Shown here: positions 14,609 through 22,775 of the stretch, piece after piece | How positions within the stretch are numbered: the first letter of the stretch is position 1 | Layout of the letters: every line of letters starts with the position of its first letter | Source of the DNA: a virus | Length of the DNA stretch: 27,504 bases | Strand: one strand, 5' to 3' | IMG/VR virus record: IMGVR_UViG_3300035670_005049 | Coordinates: 1-27,504 of that record | Notes under the pieces: generated by a model | What the model saw: only the letters and a program-made list of their open reading frames with translations | The model's database searches: none | What the model was told of the DNA's origin: nothing | Made by a program: the position numbers and the translations under genes

Positions 14609-15293
14609 AGAACATAGTCTCCATATCAAACTTGTTTGCGGCGCGCCGCTCAAAGGTTTCACCATCAATCCCGTACATTTCCGCGTTTTCGTTACGGGCG
14701 TGAAGCGTGTCAAACGGTTCATGTGTCCACTGGTGCTGAATAATGCAGATATCACAGCGGCGCAACTTGTTCAACGCAGCGCACACCTGTGTCTGCTCGT
14801 TGTCGCAGTACAGGGACTTGTATTCAGGATTGTAGATGTAGCCGAATCGCTTGTAGAGTGGGAATCCCATGACCGTCAGGGTCATCAGCGGGTCTTCCTT
14901 TGGACGCAGACCATCCCAGAACTTGATTGCGCCATCGTAGTCAGGGAAAGCCTGCTCGTACACCTTGGCAATGATGTCATCGTAACCCATCTGCACGGGA
15001 ACCATGTCATCGGACGCAAGCAGCAGCACATCGCCGTCCACGCCCTCTAGGTTCGCGTTGCAAGCCTCAATCTTGCTCTTGGAGTTGCCGTAGAAGCACT
15101 CAATCTGCGCGTTCTGTGCGCGAGTGGCAAACCACTGCTGCATCTCTGGGTTGTTCATCGTGGGATCGTCTTCGTCCATCGTGACGATGAAACGCACATC
15201 ATGCCGTCCACTGAGGAAGGTAAGATAGCGCGTAAACACAGCCTTGAACTTGTCGGGACGATTACGAGTCGGGAACTTGATCACTAGGTTCAT
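14589..15293 (-). CDS. Glycosyltransferase family 2-like protein
   Basis: A 234-residue protein with a GT2-like start (LVIKFPTRNRPDKF, 3-16), an acidic VTMDEDDPTM block (37-46) and LLLASDDMVP (about 89-98), which is the likely D-D metal motif. A later WTHEPFDTLHARNE region replaces the usual acceptor end. It is the first gene of the sugar cassette after regA. The ATG at 15293 has a strong AAGGAG 8 bases upstream. The gap before it (15294-15331) holds a CATAAT box but no good -35 box, so a promoter there is uncertain. Confidence 0.75.
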   Translation of the reverse strand: MNLVIKFPTRNRPDKFKAVFTRYLTFLSGRHDVRFIVTMDEDDPTMNNPEMQQWFATRAQNAQIECFYGNSKSKIEACNANLEGVDGDVLLLASDDMVPVQMGYDDIIAKVYEQAFPDYDGAIKFWDGLRPKEDPLMTLTVMGFPLYKRFGYIYNPEYKSLYCDNEQTQVCAALNKLRRCDICIIQHQWTHEPFDTLHARNENAEMYGIDGETFERRAANKFDMETMFYASTSK

Positions 15294-15331
15294 TATGAAA
15301 TCTCCTTGTCACCATTATGTATGCTCTCAAA

Positions 15332-15769
15332 TCACTCTTCGGGCTTCATGTTTTTCTTTGAACGACCAATATGATATTTCGGACACAGTTCCCACTCCCC
15401 CTTCTCCTTGAAGGGCAGAATCTTTATTTTGTTCAGGGGAACCTTGTCCGTGATCTTGGCTTTGTCCACGATCTTCACCAATCCCCACTCCTCAAGCAGA
15501 CACGCAATGGTGTTCCGCCGTCCAGTGTCTTCGGTGTTGATGGAGGTGGGTAGATCGTCAAGCGCAAACATCTCCTTGAAGTGGACAATGTAGTACTTGC
15601 CCTTCTTGTGGAGGATATGGCAGGACTGCCACAACTTCTTTTCGGCTCGGGACGATACGCCAATGCGGGTCAGCGTTTCACGGACTTTCAAGAAGTCATC
15701 AGGTTTCTGTAGCGTGACCTCAAGCAGATCGGTTGTCTCAAGGTCGATGTAGCGTTCGTTTTGTTCCAT
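15332..15769 (-). CDS. regA: RegA translational repressor
   Basis: A 145-residue homologue of T4 RegA (122 residues). Strong matches are LQKPDDFLKVRETLTRIG (20-37), QSCHILHKKGKYYIVHFKEMF (48-68), the RR.TIACLLEEWGLVKIV block and the WELCPKYHIG end. In T4, RegA binds start regions of early mRNAs, including those for the clamp loader, and blocks ribosome loading. The protein has a short extra N-terminal stretch (MEQNERYIDLETTD) and a KK-rich end (RSKKNMKPEE) compared with T4. ATG at 15769 has GGGAG about 10 bases before it. It follows gene 62 as in T4, but gene 43 does not follow it. Confidence 0.95.
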   Translation of the reverse strand: MEQNERYIDLETTDLLEVTLQKPDDFLKVRETLTRIGVSSRAEKKLWQSCHILHKKGKYYIVHFKEMFALDDLPTSINTEDTGRRNTIACLLEEWGLVKIVDKAKITDKVPLNKIKILPFKEKGEWELCPKYHIGRSKKNMKPEE

Positions 15770-15806
15770 GTTGCGTTCACTCCCAAATATTGAACAGACA
15801 CGGAAC

Positions 15807-15814
15807 TATTTAGA
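15807..15814 (-). promoter_or_regulatory. Late promoter-like element TCTAAATA before regA
   Basis: The minus strand reads TCTAAATA immediately after the gene 62 stop, one base from the T4 late consensus TATAAATA, about 38 bases before the regA ATG. The A+T-rich gap is unusual in this tightly packed operon. The same seven-base core also occurs inside genes of the window, so it may be chance. Confidence 0.25.
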
Positions 15815-16207
15815 TCAACGCCGCTTTCCACCTTTGTCCACAGCCGCTAGAATCTCCTCCATATCCGCGTCAGACAGCACGGACAGGGCTTCCCGTGCCT
15901 TCCGCGTGGAGATGCCGTAGTACTCCACAAGAGCGGCTACGCGGGTGTCTTCCTCCCGCTTCAGCCACTTGGAGAACCGCTTGCGAGGACGCACCGCACC
16001 CCGCAGGAAGTCAAAGTGCATTTTTGAATCCAAGTGGGGGCGGATGTTCATCTCGTTCGCGGCGAACAGTGTGTCAGGGAAATACGATAGGCAGCGCGTC
16101 ACCACGAACGGTGGATACGACTGCTTCGTGTACGACTCGCTCTCGTCCAAGAGCGGTTCCTTGTTCACATTGATGGCATTCAAATAATCCGTCAGTTGGT
16201 GGCTCAC
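15815..16207 (-). CDS. 62: Clamp loader small subunit gp62
   Basis: A 130-residue gp62 homologue of the short cyanophage type; T4 gp62 has 187. Recognisable segments are DYLNAINV, PPFVVTRCLSYFPDTLFAANEMN and FDFLRGAVRPRKRFSKWLKREED. With four gp44 subunits it forms the clamp loader that opens the gp45 ring. The start is taken as GTG at 16207: it overlaps the gene 44 TGA (GTGA) and has GGAGGTG just upstream. A longer in-frame start at 16243 would lie inside gene 44 and lacks homology. The C-terminus ends in KGGKRR. Confidence 0.9.
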   Translation of the reverse strand: MSHQLTDYLNAINVNKEPLLDESESYTKQSYPPFVVTRCLSYFPDTLFAANEMNIRPHLDSKMHFDFLRGAVRPRKRFSKWLKREEDTRVAALVEYYGISTRKAREALSVLSDADMEEILAAVDKGGKRR

Positions 16208-17157
16208 TTGAACTTCACCTCCATCATCAACTGCACAAGACACGCCGTGAGATTGATCTCATGGTCGGCTGCAAACGCTGCCTTGTACTGATAGTCGCCA
16301 AGCACAAGAATGGCTTGAGGAATGGAGCCAGGCTCCGCAGTCTCGTACAGGCTGTCGTAGATCGCACGGAAGATGCGGGTCTGGTCGTTGTCCAAGTTTT
16401 CCACCACCCACTTGCGGACAGCACCGAAATCCTTGGACTTCATGTGCTTGATGAGTTCCTTCACAGCCACATCACCCACGCTGTTCAGGATGCCCACATC
16501 AATCTTGCCGTTCGCGGCGTACCGCTGCAACTCGTTCAGGGTACGGCGGAAGTCGGGGAAGTACTTCATAATGAGTTGGGCTACCACCTTCTCATCGTAC
16601 TGCACCCCCTCCGCTTCAAGGATTTCCGCTGCCCGCTTCAGGAACTTCACCGCGAGAGCAGGCTTCTCCTTGGACGGAATGCGGAAGTCAATGCAGGTGC
16701 ATCGTGAGTGCAGCGGCTCAATCACCCTGTTCTTGAAGTTGCAAGTCAGGATGAAGCGGCAGTTGTCCGCAAACTCTTCAATGAAACCGCGAAGGGCGGG
16801 TTGAGTGGACTGTGCGTTTGAATAGTCAAACTCGTCCAAGATCACGACCTTCTTGACCCCATCGGTCAAGGACACGGTGGAAGCGAAACTCCTAATCTTC
16901 GTGCGGAGCGTGTCAATGTTCCCGTCCTCCGAGCAGTTGATGATCATGGTGTCACAACCAAGATCATTACAAAGTGCCTTCGCCACGGAGGTCTTGCCAC
17001 AGCCTGGTCCTCCCGACAGCAGGAGGTTCTGTGGTTCTCCCCGCTCAACCATCCGCATGAAACTCTCATGCGTTTCCGTTGGCAGAATGCAGTCTTCCAC
17101 GGTCTGTGGTCTGTAAGACTCAACCCAAAGACCCTTCACGGTTTCAGTTTTAGTCAC
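16204..17157 (-). CDS. 44: Clamp loader large subunit gp44 (AAA+ ATPase)
   Basis: A 317-residue AAA+ protein, nearly the T4 length (319). Walker A is GGPGCGKT (49-56), Walker B is ILDEFD (106-111), sensor 1 is in LTCN (137-140), and SRC (151-153) carries the arginine finger. It uses ATP with gp62 to load the gp45 clamp at primer ends. The WVESYRPQTVEDCILP opening is the usual start of this family. The start codon is GTG at 17157, with GAGGG 7 bases upstream and a 3-base gap after gene 45. No anomaly is seen. Confidence 0.97.
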   Translation of the reverse strand: MTKTETVKGLWVESYRPQTVEDCILPTETHESFMRMVERGEPQNLLLSGGPGCGKTSVAKALCNDLGCDTMIINCSEDGNIDTLRTKIRSFASTVSLTDGVKKVVILDEFDYSNAQSTQPALRGFIEEFADNCRFILTCNFKNRVIEPLHSRCTCIDFRIPSKEKPALAVKFLKRAAEILEAEGVQYDEKVVAQLIMKYFPDFRRTLNELQRYAANGKIDVGILNSVGDVAVKELIKHMKSKDFGAVRKWVVENLDNDQTRIFRAIYDSLYETAEPGSIPQAILVLGDYQYKAAFAADHEINLTACLVQLMMEVKFK

Positions 17158-17160
17158 GAA

Positions 17161-17865
17161 TCAACCCTCGTAAGTAGAGTCAGCGTTCAGAGCAATCCAA
17201 TAGGTCAGCGGTTCATTCTTGTTGGAGAAGGACGAAACAACCTTCTCGGAAATGGCAACGGTGTAGTCGCCAGGCAGTATCTTCAGGTTCTCCACATCAA
17301 AGATGAACTCAAATGTGGCTCCTGAAGTGTTGTCTCCCACCACAAGCGAATAGAAGTTGGAGGTCACATCACCCTTGTCCGTGGCGGCAAGTTCAATCTT
17401 GGAGCCGTCAGCAGACGAGCGGACGCACAGGTGTCCCACCTGAAGCACGGACGCTGCCTTGATGATGTCCGCGAAATCCTTTGCGGTGAGGTCAAACTGC
17501 ACCACGGGGGACGGCATGGCAATCTTCTTGCTTGTGGAAGTCACCAACTTCGGGTCGCAGTAGTAGTACCGCACACTGGACTTGCCGCTCTTCACCGTGA
17601 TGTAGTTCTCCTCAAACACGAACTCTGGATCCTTGAACAGGCTCACGGTTCCAAGGAACTTGTTCAAGTCCCAAATGGCAAACGACTTCGTGAAAGTCTC
17701 GCCAACCTTGGCTTCCGCAAGAATGTTCTTCGTGGACGACAGCGTGTTCAGGGTGTTGCCCTCGTTCACGATGATGCCAGAGTTGATGGACGCGAAGTTC
17801 TTGAGGATTTCAAGAGTCCGCTTTGAGATGGTGATGGAGTTAGTCATTGTCTTCGTACTCGTCAT
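17161..17865 (-). CDS. 45: Sliding clamp gp45
   Basis: A 234-residue homologue of the T4 clamp (228). ILKNFASINSGI (about 20-31), SFAIWDLNKFLGTVSLF (61-77), YSLVVGD and IALNADSTYEG at the end match the T4 pattern. It forms a ring that tethers the polymerase and, in T4, also activates late promoters through gp55 and gp33. Two starts are possible. ATG 17865 has a good AAAGGA ribosome site 8 bases away but overlaps the upstream gene by 26 bases. ATG 17847 would give 228 residues, with a weaker site. I list the longer one because of the ribosome site. Confidence 0.95.
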   Translation of the reverse strand: MTSTKTMTNSITISKRTLEILKNFASINSGIIVNEGNTLNTLSSTKNILAEAKVGETFTKSFAIWDLNKFLGTVSLFKDPEFVFEENYITVKSGKSSVRYYYCDPKLVTSTSKKIAMPSPVVQFDLTAKDFADIIKAASVLQVGHLCVRSSADGSKIELAATDKGDVTSNFYSLVVGDNTSGATFEFIFDVENLKILPGDYTVAISEKVVSSFSNKNEPLTYWIALNADSTYEG

Positions 17866-18028
17866 AGTTAAAGTCCTTTCGTCCTGCGTTCAAATCATCC
17901 ACATAATCCTTGAGTTGCTGCTTTTCATCGTGCCGCCTCGCGCTTTTGTGCTTGCGATCTACGCTTCTACGCGCCTTTCTCGCACTAGGGTCGCGGTCGT
18001 ATTCGCTCCAGTCATTGCTTCTACTCAT
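17840..18028 (-). CDS. Small charged protein preceding the clamp gene
   Basis: A 62-residue protein rich in Arg, Lys, Asp and Ser (SRSNDWSEYDRDPSARKARR..., ending in DEYEDND). A basic first half and an acidic tail suggest a disordered nucleic-acid- or protein-binding peptide. Small genes with a similar basic ARKARR-type core occur before gene 45 in marine T4-like phages, to my recollection. The start is ATG at 18028: GGAG lies 9 bases upstream and the RNase H stop ends two bases before it. A start at 18052 would lie inside rnh. No function is assigned. Confidence 0.6.
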   Translation of the reverse strand: MSRSNDWSEYDRDPSARKARRSVDRKHKSARRHDEKQQLKDYVDDLNAGRKDFNYDEYEDND

Positions 18029-18029
18029 T

Positions 18030-18878
18030 TCAGAAATCTCCGATGTCCTCAATCAGGTTGCGTAGCCCCTTCTCAATCATGTAGTTCAGTATCTTGGCGC
18101 GAGAGGGCGTAAAAGGTTTATTCCACTCCGATTCTATTCTTTCTTCGTACTCCACAGGAATGTGCAGCAAGTCAATCAGAGTCTTGTTGCGATTCCAGTT
18201 AGCGGAATACTTGTCGGGAATACTACCTGTATCGGCGTAGGACTCCAAGATTTCTTCCATTCGCTTCTTCGTCACAGGCTTCTGTCGCTTGGACTCGTCC
18301 ACGAATGAATCATCGTCAGAAAGAATGTTTGGAACACCATCAGAGGAGTCTCCCTTAATGATGTGTTCAAGCAGATACTGCTTGGGATTCTCCACAGTGA
18401 TGAACTTCTTCAGTAGGGGAGAATACTGAACTACGCCAGGATGTAGTTGCAGTTGACCGAAATCCTTGTCCCCGCTCAAGATGAGAACCTTCTCGGTGGG
18501 GGCGTATCGCTTTGTCAAGAATGCAATGATGTCATCGGCTTCGCAGCCCTGCACAATCATGTTCCTGTACGGGAAGTTTTCCGCGACTTCATCGCGGATG
18601 GTGTTGATGATGCCGTAGAACCGCTCCCACTGCTCGGGGTTCTCCTTGCGGTCAGCCCTGCGCTTTGCCTTGTACATGGGAAAGTATTCACGCCGCCAAG
18701 ACGCTCCACCGTCCTGACAGATCACCAGTTCCCCGTACTCGCGGAAGAACTTCTTGCGGTACATACGATATGTGTTCAGCACCATGTGCCGCACAAGATG
18801 TTCATCAATCGCACCGATGTCCCGTTGCTGTGCAAAGATGGAGGACATCAAAACCTGTGTGTTGTCTACGAGAATCAT
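18030..18878 (-). CDS. rnh: RNase H / 5'-nuclease (T4 Rnh family)
   Basis: A 282-residue FEN-1-like 5'-nuclease that removes RNA primers from Okazaki fragments. The metal-binding acids are visible: D5 (ILVDNTQ), D55 (ICQDGG), the CEADDIIAF block (112-120) and SGDKDFGQL (135-143). REYFPMYKAKRRADRKE is the helical arch with basic residues. The start at ATG 18878 overlaps the upstream TGA (ATGA). Longer in-frame versions would read into the upstream gene and have no homology. T4 RNase H has 305 residues. Gene 45 lies two genes downstream. Confidence 0.93.
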   Translation of the reverse strand: MILVDNTQVLMSSIFAQQRDIGAIDEHLVRHMVLNTYRMYRKKFFREYGELVICQDGGASWRREYFPMYKAKRRADRKENPEQWERFYGIINTIRDEVAENFPYRNMIVQGCEADDIIAFLTKRYAPTEKVLILSGDKDFGQLQLHPGVVQYSPLLKKFITVENPKQYLLEHIIKGDSSDGVPNILSDDDSFVDESKRQKPVTKKRMEEILESYADTGSIPDKYSANWNRNKTLIDLLHIPVEYEERIESEWNKPFTPSRAKILNYMIEKGLRNLIEDIGDF

Positions 18879-20005
18879 TTCTGTACCTGTAGAATAAGGC
18901 AGTGCTTGTTGACACGACCCGTGGGAACTCCCGCCTTCGTCTTCACGCCGTTGAGGTAACGCACCGCAGCGGTAAAACTCTTTCTGCATCCATCGGCATT
19001 CTTCACAAAGTCTTCAGGCTTGCGGACAGTCTTTTCAAAGGACTTTGCCGAATCAAATCCCATGATCGTAGACCCCTTCACGGACAGTCCGCTCTTGGGT
19101 TCCACTGCCACAAAAACCGTAGCCTTGTTGTTCTTGGTGTTGAACATGATGAAGCCTTGCGACCCAATGATATCACTTGCCTTCGCAGAGTCAACACCAA
19201 AGGTTTCACATCTTGACAAGAACTTCAATCCCTTGATCTGTGTCTGTGCGCTCTTGGGCTTGCGCTTGCGAGGCTTGCGGGACGCTCGGAGAACGCCGAT
19301 GCGGTCATTCAGATTTTGAATCGCCTCTTCATAATATCCGACCAAATACTTCAGGCTCTTGGGCTTGAGATAGGAATATCCCTCCACAAGATCAGGATCG
19401 GTCTTGTCGTGTGCTGCCTTTAGATCCGCATAGTTTGACTGTAGGCGGTTCAGGGCAACCGTAGCCATTGGCTTGTTCAGGTCTGCACCCTTGATCCAAT
19501 CCATGAGGGGATTGGGCTTCTTGCGAGAAGACACTACACACTCCATAGCCAGATCAAGCACAGGCTCAAGTGCGGTCAGCATCTCGTTTGCCTTTGCTTC
19601 AATACGATCTTGAACACTGACTCGTTCCGCCGTGTCTGCGGGTACACGCTTTCGTGCGTAATCCAACAGTTCATCCACATTCTTGCGAATGAACTCGCTC
19701 TGCTGCTCGTTTACAGGAAATCCACGGGTCACGCAGCGGCAATACGGGGAAATGAGTTTCAGATGATTCTTGGACGCACGGGACACAGCCTTCGCATCGT
19801 CTTCTCGTCCCTGTGCTTCAAGCCAGCCTGCAACCCATCGCTTTGCTTCGGACTGATTGAAATTTTGCCGATACCAATGGATGGCTTTTTCCAAAAGCAA
19901 ATCGGTATCGGCATCAGCGGAAACGGAAGAGAAATCAGGCTCTTCGCCTCCCGACAGAATGTTGCGAGCGCGTTCGTTGGACAGTTTCCGAGTCATGGTT
20001 AGCAT
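18875..20005 (-). CDS. Conserved phage protein of unknown function (376 residues)
   Basis: A 376-residue protein that I do not recognise beyond resembling unassigned proteins of T4-like environmental phages. Residues 30-200 are helical and charged (QNFNQSEAKRWVAGWLEAQGRED type). A lysine/arginine-rich linker follows (SRKPRKRKPKSAQ, about 240-252). The last 120 residues read as alternating strands (GFIMFNTKNNKATVFVA, LSVKGSTIMGFDS). No catalytic motif is obvious. It lies between gene 46 and rnh, overlapping the first by 7 bases and the second by 4, so a role in recombination or primer processing is a reasonable guess only. A second possible start lies at 19996 (MTRKL). No ribosome site is strong. 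Confidence 0.75.
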   Translation of the reverse strand: MLTMTRKLSNERARNILSGGEEPDFSSVSADADTDLLLEKAIHWYRQNFNQSEAKRWVAGWLEAQGREDDAKAVSRASKNHLKLISPYCRCVTRGFPVNEQQSEFIRKNVDELLDYARKRVPADTAERVSVQDRIEAKANEMLTALEPVLDLAMECVVSSRKKPNPLMDWIKGADLNKPMATVALNRLQSNYADLKAAHDKTDPDLVEGYSYLKPKSLKYLVGYYEEAIQNLNDRIGVLRASRKPRKRKPKSAQTQIKGLKFLSRCETFGVDSAKASDIIGSQGFIMFNTKNNKATVFVAVEPKSGLSVKGSTIMGFDSAKSFEKTVRKPEDFVKNADGCRKSFTAAVRYLNGVKTKAGVPTGRVNKHCLILQVQK

Positions 20006-21711
20006 AGTTTGCTGAAGTTGTTGACCTTCTTATAGGTCAAGATGTTTTGGAACTTGTCTAGCAGTTGATCCGACTTGTGGGAGATCACGAATATGTTGTT
20101 TGAACCGCCCATGCTCTGTAGGATCTTGATGACCTCTTCAGTACCCACGGCATCCAAAGAAGAATCAAATACCTCGTCCAAGATGAGAAGGTTCGTGTTG
20201 GCACTGTTCTTCATTCTAGCAATGTCTCGCCACGCTAGCAAGAGGGACAGGTCGATTCTCAATTTTTCACCCTCACTGAAATTATCATACGAAAACTCAT
20301 CGCGGTGGCGGCTCTTGATTATTTCATTAAAGTCCTCGTTCAGGGTGAACTGCGCGAAGAAATCCATTGAAATCAAGTACTTGTTGATGATTTTGTTGAG
20401 AGCAGGAATGTATTTACGAATGATCTTGCGCTTGATGCCGCTGTCCTTCAGCAGCACCGTGGCGATCTCCATTGTGTGAAGATCCTCCACGAACTCCTTT
20501 CGCTGCGCTTCCGCGCCCTGCTCCTCCGTCTGTAGAGCAGCCATGCCGTCCCGCTCGGTCTGCACCGATCCCTTCTCCTCTTCAGTCTTGCGGGACAGAT
20601 CCTGCAACTGCTTCATGTACTTCTTGGAGGATGCAATAGCAGAATCCGTCTTGTGGGACTCCTGCTTCTTGGATTCGATGAGGGACAGAACCTCTGTAGA
20701 CTTGTCTAGTTTGGTTCGTGCGTCCTCAAGCATCGTCTGCATTTTTTGAAGTGCTGTGACCAACTCAATCTCGCGGGAGTCCTTCTTGCCGATCATGTCC
20801 TGACGGAACTCGTCAGGCAATCCGTGCTTGCACACAGGACACTCCTCGTTCTGTTCATAGAAAGACTTCTCCTCCTGAACCTTCTTCACACTGGACTGCA
20901 TCTGCTTCCGTAAAGCAGTCATCTGCGAGATGGAGTCACGCTGCTTGTCCACAGATGCCACGCTCTCTGCAAGCGCAGCAATCTCGCTTTGTAGGTTAGC
21001 CTTCCGCTCAAGCAGTGCCGTGAGTGCTGTCTGCTCTTCCGCTAGAGACTTGTTGTACGATTCCAACTGACTGTCGGACTTTTCCTCAATCTTGGCGATC
21101 ATGTCCGCCTTGTGTTCTATCTTCAGTTTGAGGGTAGAAATCTGCGACTCCACTCCACGCAGTTCTTCCTTCGTGGAGGAGATGCGATTCTTCAGAGCCT
21201 CGTTCATCTTGGAGAACACATCAATATCCAACAGGTTCTCCACGATGTTGCGGCGATCAGCAGCAGGAAGTCGCATGAACGGCACATAGTTCGTGGAGCC
21301 AAGAATCACAACCTGACAGAATGTCTTGTAGTTCATCTTGAGGATTTGCCCCTCAAGAATGGCTTGATAGTCCTTCGCGTTAGCCGTCTGCTCAACGGTC
21401 TTGCCGTCCTTCTCAATCGTGAATACCTTCGGAGACAGCCCACGGACTACCTTGTATGCGTGTCCGTTCATGGTGAACTCAATCTCCACCACGCAGTCCT
21501 TGCCATTGATGGAGTTTACGATCTGCGGCAGATTGATGTTTCGGAACGGCTTACCGTACAGCACAAAGGTCAGGGCATCCAACATGGTGGTCTTGCCCGC
21601 ACCATTCTCACCGCAGATGAGTGTGGTGGTGTGCTTGTCCAACTGCACTTCCGTGAAATAGTTTCCCGTGCTTAGGAGATTCTTCCATCGTATCTTGTTG
21701 AATGTAATCAT
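19999..21711 (-). CDS. 46: Recombination endonuclease subunit gp46 (Rad50/SbcC-like ATPase)
   Basis: A 570-residue SMC-like ATPase (T4 gp46 has 560). Walker A is GENGAGKTT (34-42), followed by LYGKPFRN. Coiled-coil arms surround the zinc hook CPVC (291-294). The signature motif is FSEGEK (478-483) and Walker B is LLILDEVFD (508-516); the H-loop histidine lies in VISHK. With gp47 it resects DNA ends to make 3' single strands for strand invasion. The start is ATG at 21711, with an ATGA overlap with gene 47. An upstream in-frame start at 21738 lies within gene 47 and is rejected. The match to T4 is strong in both ATPase halves. Confidence 0.97.
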   Translation of the reverse strand: MITFNKIRWKNLLSTGNYFTEVQLDKHTTTLICGENGAGKTTMLDALTFVLYGKPFRNINLPQIVNSINGKDCVVEIEFTMNGHAYKVVRGLSPKVFTIEKDGKTVEQTANAKDYQAILEGQILKMNYKTFCQVVILGSTNYVPFMRLPAADRRNIVENLLDIDVFSKMNEALKNRISSTKEELRGVESQISTLKLKIEHKADMIAKIEEKSDSQLESYNKSLAEEQTALTALLERKANLQSEIAALAESVASVDKQRDSISQMTALRKQMQSSVKKVQEEKSFYEQNEECPVCKHGLPDEFRQDMIGKKDSREIELVTALQKMQTMLEDARTKLDKSTEVLSLIESKKQESHKTDSAIASSKKYMKQLQDLSRKTEEEKGSVQTERDGMAALQTEEQGAEAQRKEFVEDLHTMEIATVLLKDSGIKRKIIRKYIPALNKIINKYLISMDFFAQFTLNEDFNEIIKSRHRDEFSYDNFSEGEKLRIDLSLLLAWRDIARMKNSANTNLLILDEVFDSSLDAVGTEEVIKILQSMGGSNNIFVISHKSDQLLDKFQNILTYKKVNNFSKLC

Positions 21712-22775
21712 GGCTTGGCACTCTCGTTTGCAATGCACTCCGCATACAGTTCACGCACAAGTGTCTTCAGTCGCTTCGGATCGGAGATGTTCTGTAGGGC
21801 TTCAATCTCCTTGTTGATGATGCTGATCGTGTCTTCGCTCAAATCCACCGTTTCGCTGTCCCCGCCGCTCTGATCCGCTTGCAGGTCTTCAATAATGGTA
21901 ACACCGTGTGGGCTAGTGGAGTACACCGAATCAACGAACTTCTCAAACAGATACGGCTTTGTCTTCTGCTCCACGATGATGCGGACAAACTTGCCCCGTG
22001 TCCGCTCTTCGTCCACCTTGATATGGGTAGTCTCACTCACCTCGCTGTCATCGTAGCGAATCTGCGTGAAGATCGTATGCGGATTCTTGACGAACTCCAA
22101 CTCACTGGTTTCGGTGTCAAGAATGTGGAATCCCTTCTTGTCACCGTAGTCATTCATGGTGATTTGGTAGGGACATCCCAAATAGTGGATGTTCTCGCGT
22201 GAATGACGAGTATGGAAGTGTCCTGTGTACACAGCCTTGAACCGCTTGAATGGCTCGGGACTCATACCGCCATCAAACGGCGTGTTCCGCAGCACCTGAT
22301 AGCCGTTCAGTTCAAGGTGACCACAGAGGATTTCGGCAGGAGTTTCCGCAATGAACTTCAGGGATTCCGCTTCGTTCTCCTTGTTGATCCACGGCAGCAG
22401 CGCAATCGGTGTGCCGTCGAACTCAACAGTGGTTGGCTTGTCATACACCACGAACTTGTCGGAGAACAGTTCCTGAAGCGAGTTTACCTCGCTCTTGTTC
22501 TTGAAGAAGATGTCGTGGTTGCCAAGAATGCAGTGCATGACCGCACCGCTCTCTTCAAGCCGCTTCACAAAACCATTACGGACAGCATTCAGCGTGAGGA
22601 AGTTCACGAACTTGCGGCGATCAAGAAAATCGCCCATGTGAATAATGGTGGTGATGCCTTCCGCTTGGATGCGAGGAAAGAACACGCGGTCAAAGAACCG
22701 CATGAAGTGTTCCATGAATACAGGGGAATCATTACGCGCACCAAAGTGCGTGTCCGTCACGATGGCAATCTTCAC
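21708..22775 (-). CDS. 47: Recombination endonuclease subunit gp47 (Mre11/SbcD-like nuclease)
   Basis: A 355-residue metallophosphoesterase (T4 gp47 has 339). The five phosphoesterase motifs can be seen: DTHFG (8-12), GDFLDRR (48-54), GNHD (85-88), CGHLE, and YTGHFHTRH. These bind two metals for the nuclease that works with gp46. The C-terminal part is acidic and would contact the ATPase. The start codon is GTG at 22775, with AAAGG 6 bases upstream and a GTGA overlap with the gp55 stop. The order 55-47-46 follows the T4 core. Confidence 0.97.
   Translation of the reverse strand: MKIAIVTDTHFGARNDSPVFMEHFMRFFDRVFFPRIQAEGITTIIHMGDFLDRRKFVNFLTLNAVRNGFVKRLEESGAVMHCILGNHDIFFKNKSEVNSLQELFSDKFVVYDKPTTVEFDGTPIALLPWINKENEAESLKFIAETPAEILCGHLELNGYQVLRNTPFDGGMSPEPFKRFKAVYTGHFHTRHSRENIHYLGCPYQITMNDYGDKKGFHILDTETSELEFVKNPHTIFTQIRYDDSEVSETTHIKVDEERTRGKFVRIIVEQKTKPYLFEKFVDSVYSTSPHGVTIIEDLQADQSGGDSETVDLSEDTISIINKEIEALQNISDPKRLKTLVRELYAECIANESAKP

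Noticed and set aside
14609-14755. N-terminal extension of the family 2 glycosyltransferase
   Set aside because: The extra 49 residues come from reading the preceding gene in another frame, with no GT2 pattern before MPVPASEIKF.
15294-15331. CATAAT box before the first cassette gene
   Set aside because: No -35 box lies 15-18 bases upstream and the sequence does not fit the late consensus, so it was not listed as a promoter.
16208-16243. Longer start for gp62
   Set aside because: It lies inside gene 44; the GTG at 16207 has GGAGGTG upstream and the usual GTGA overlap.
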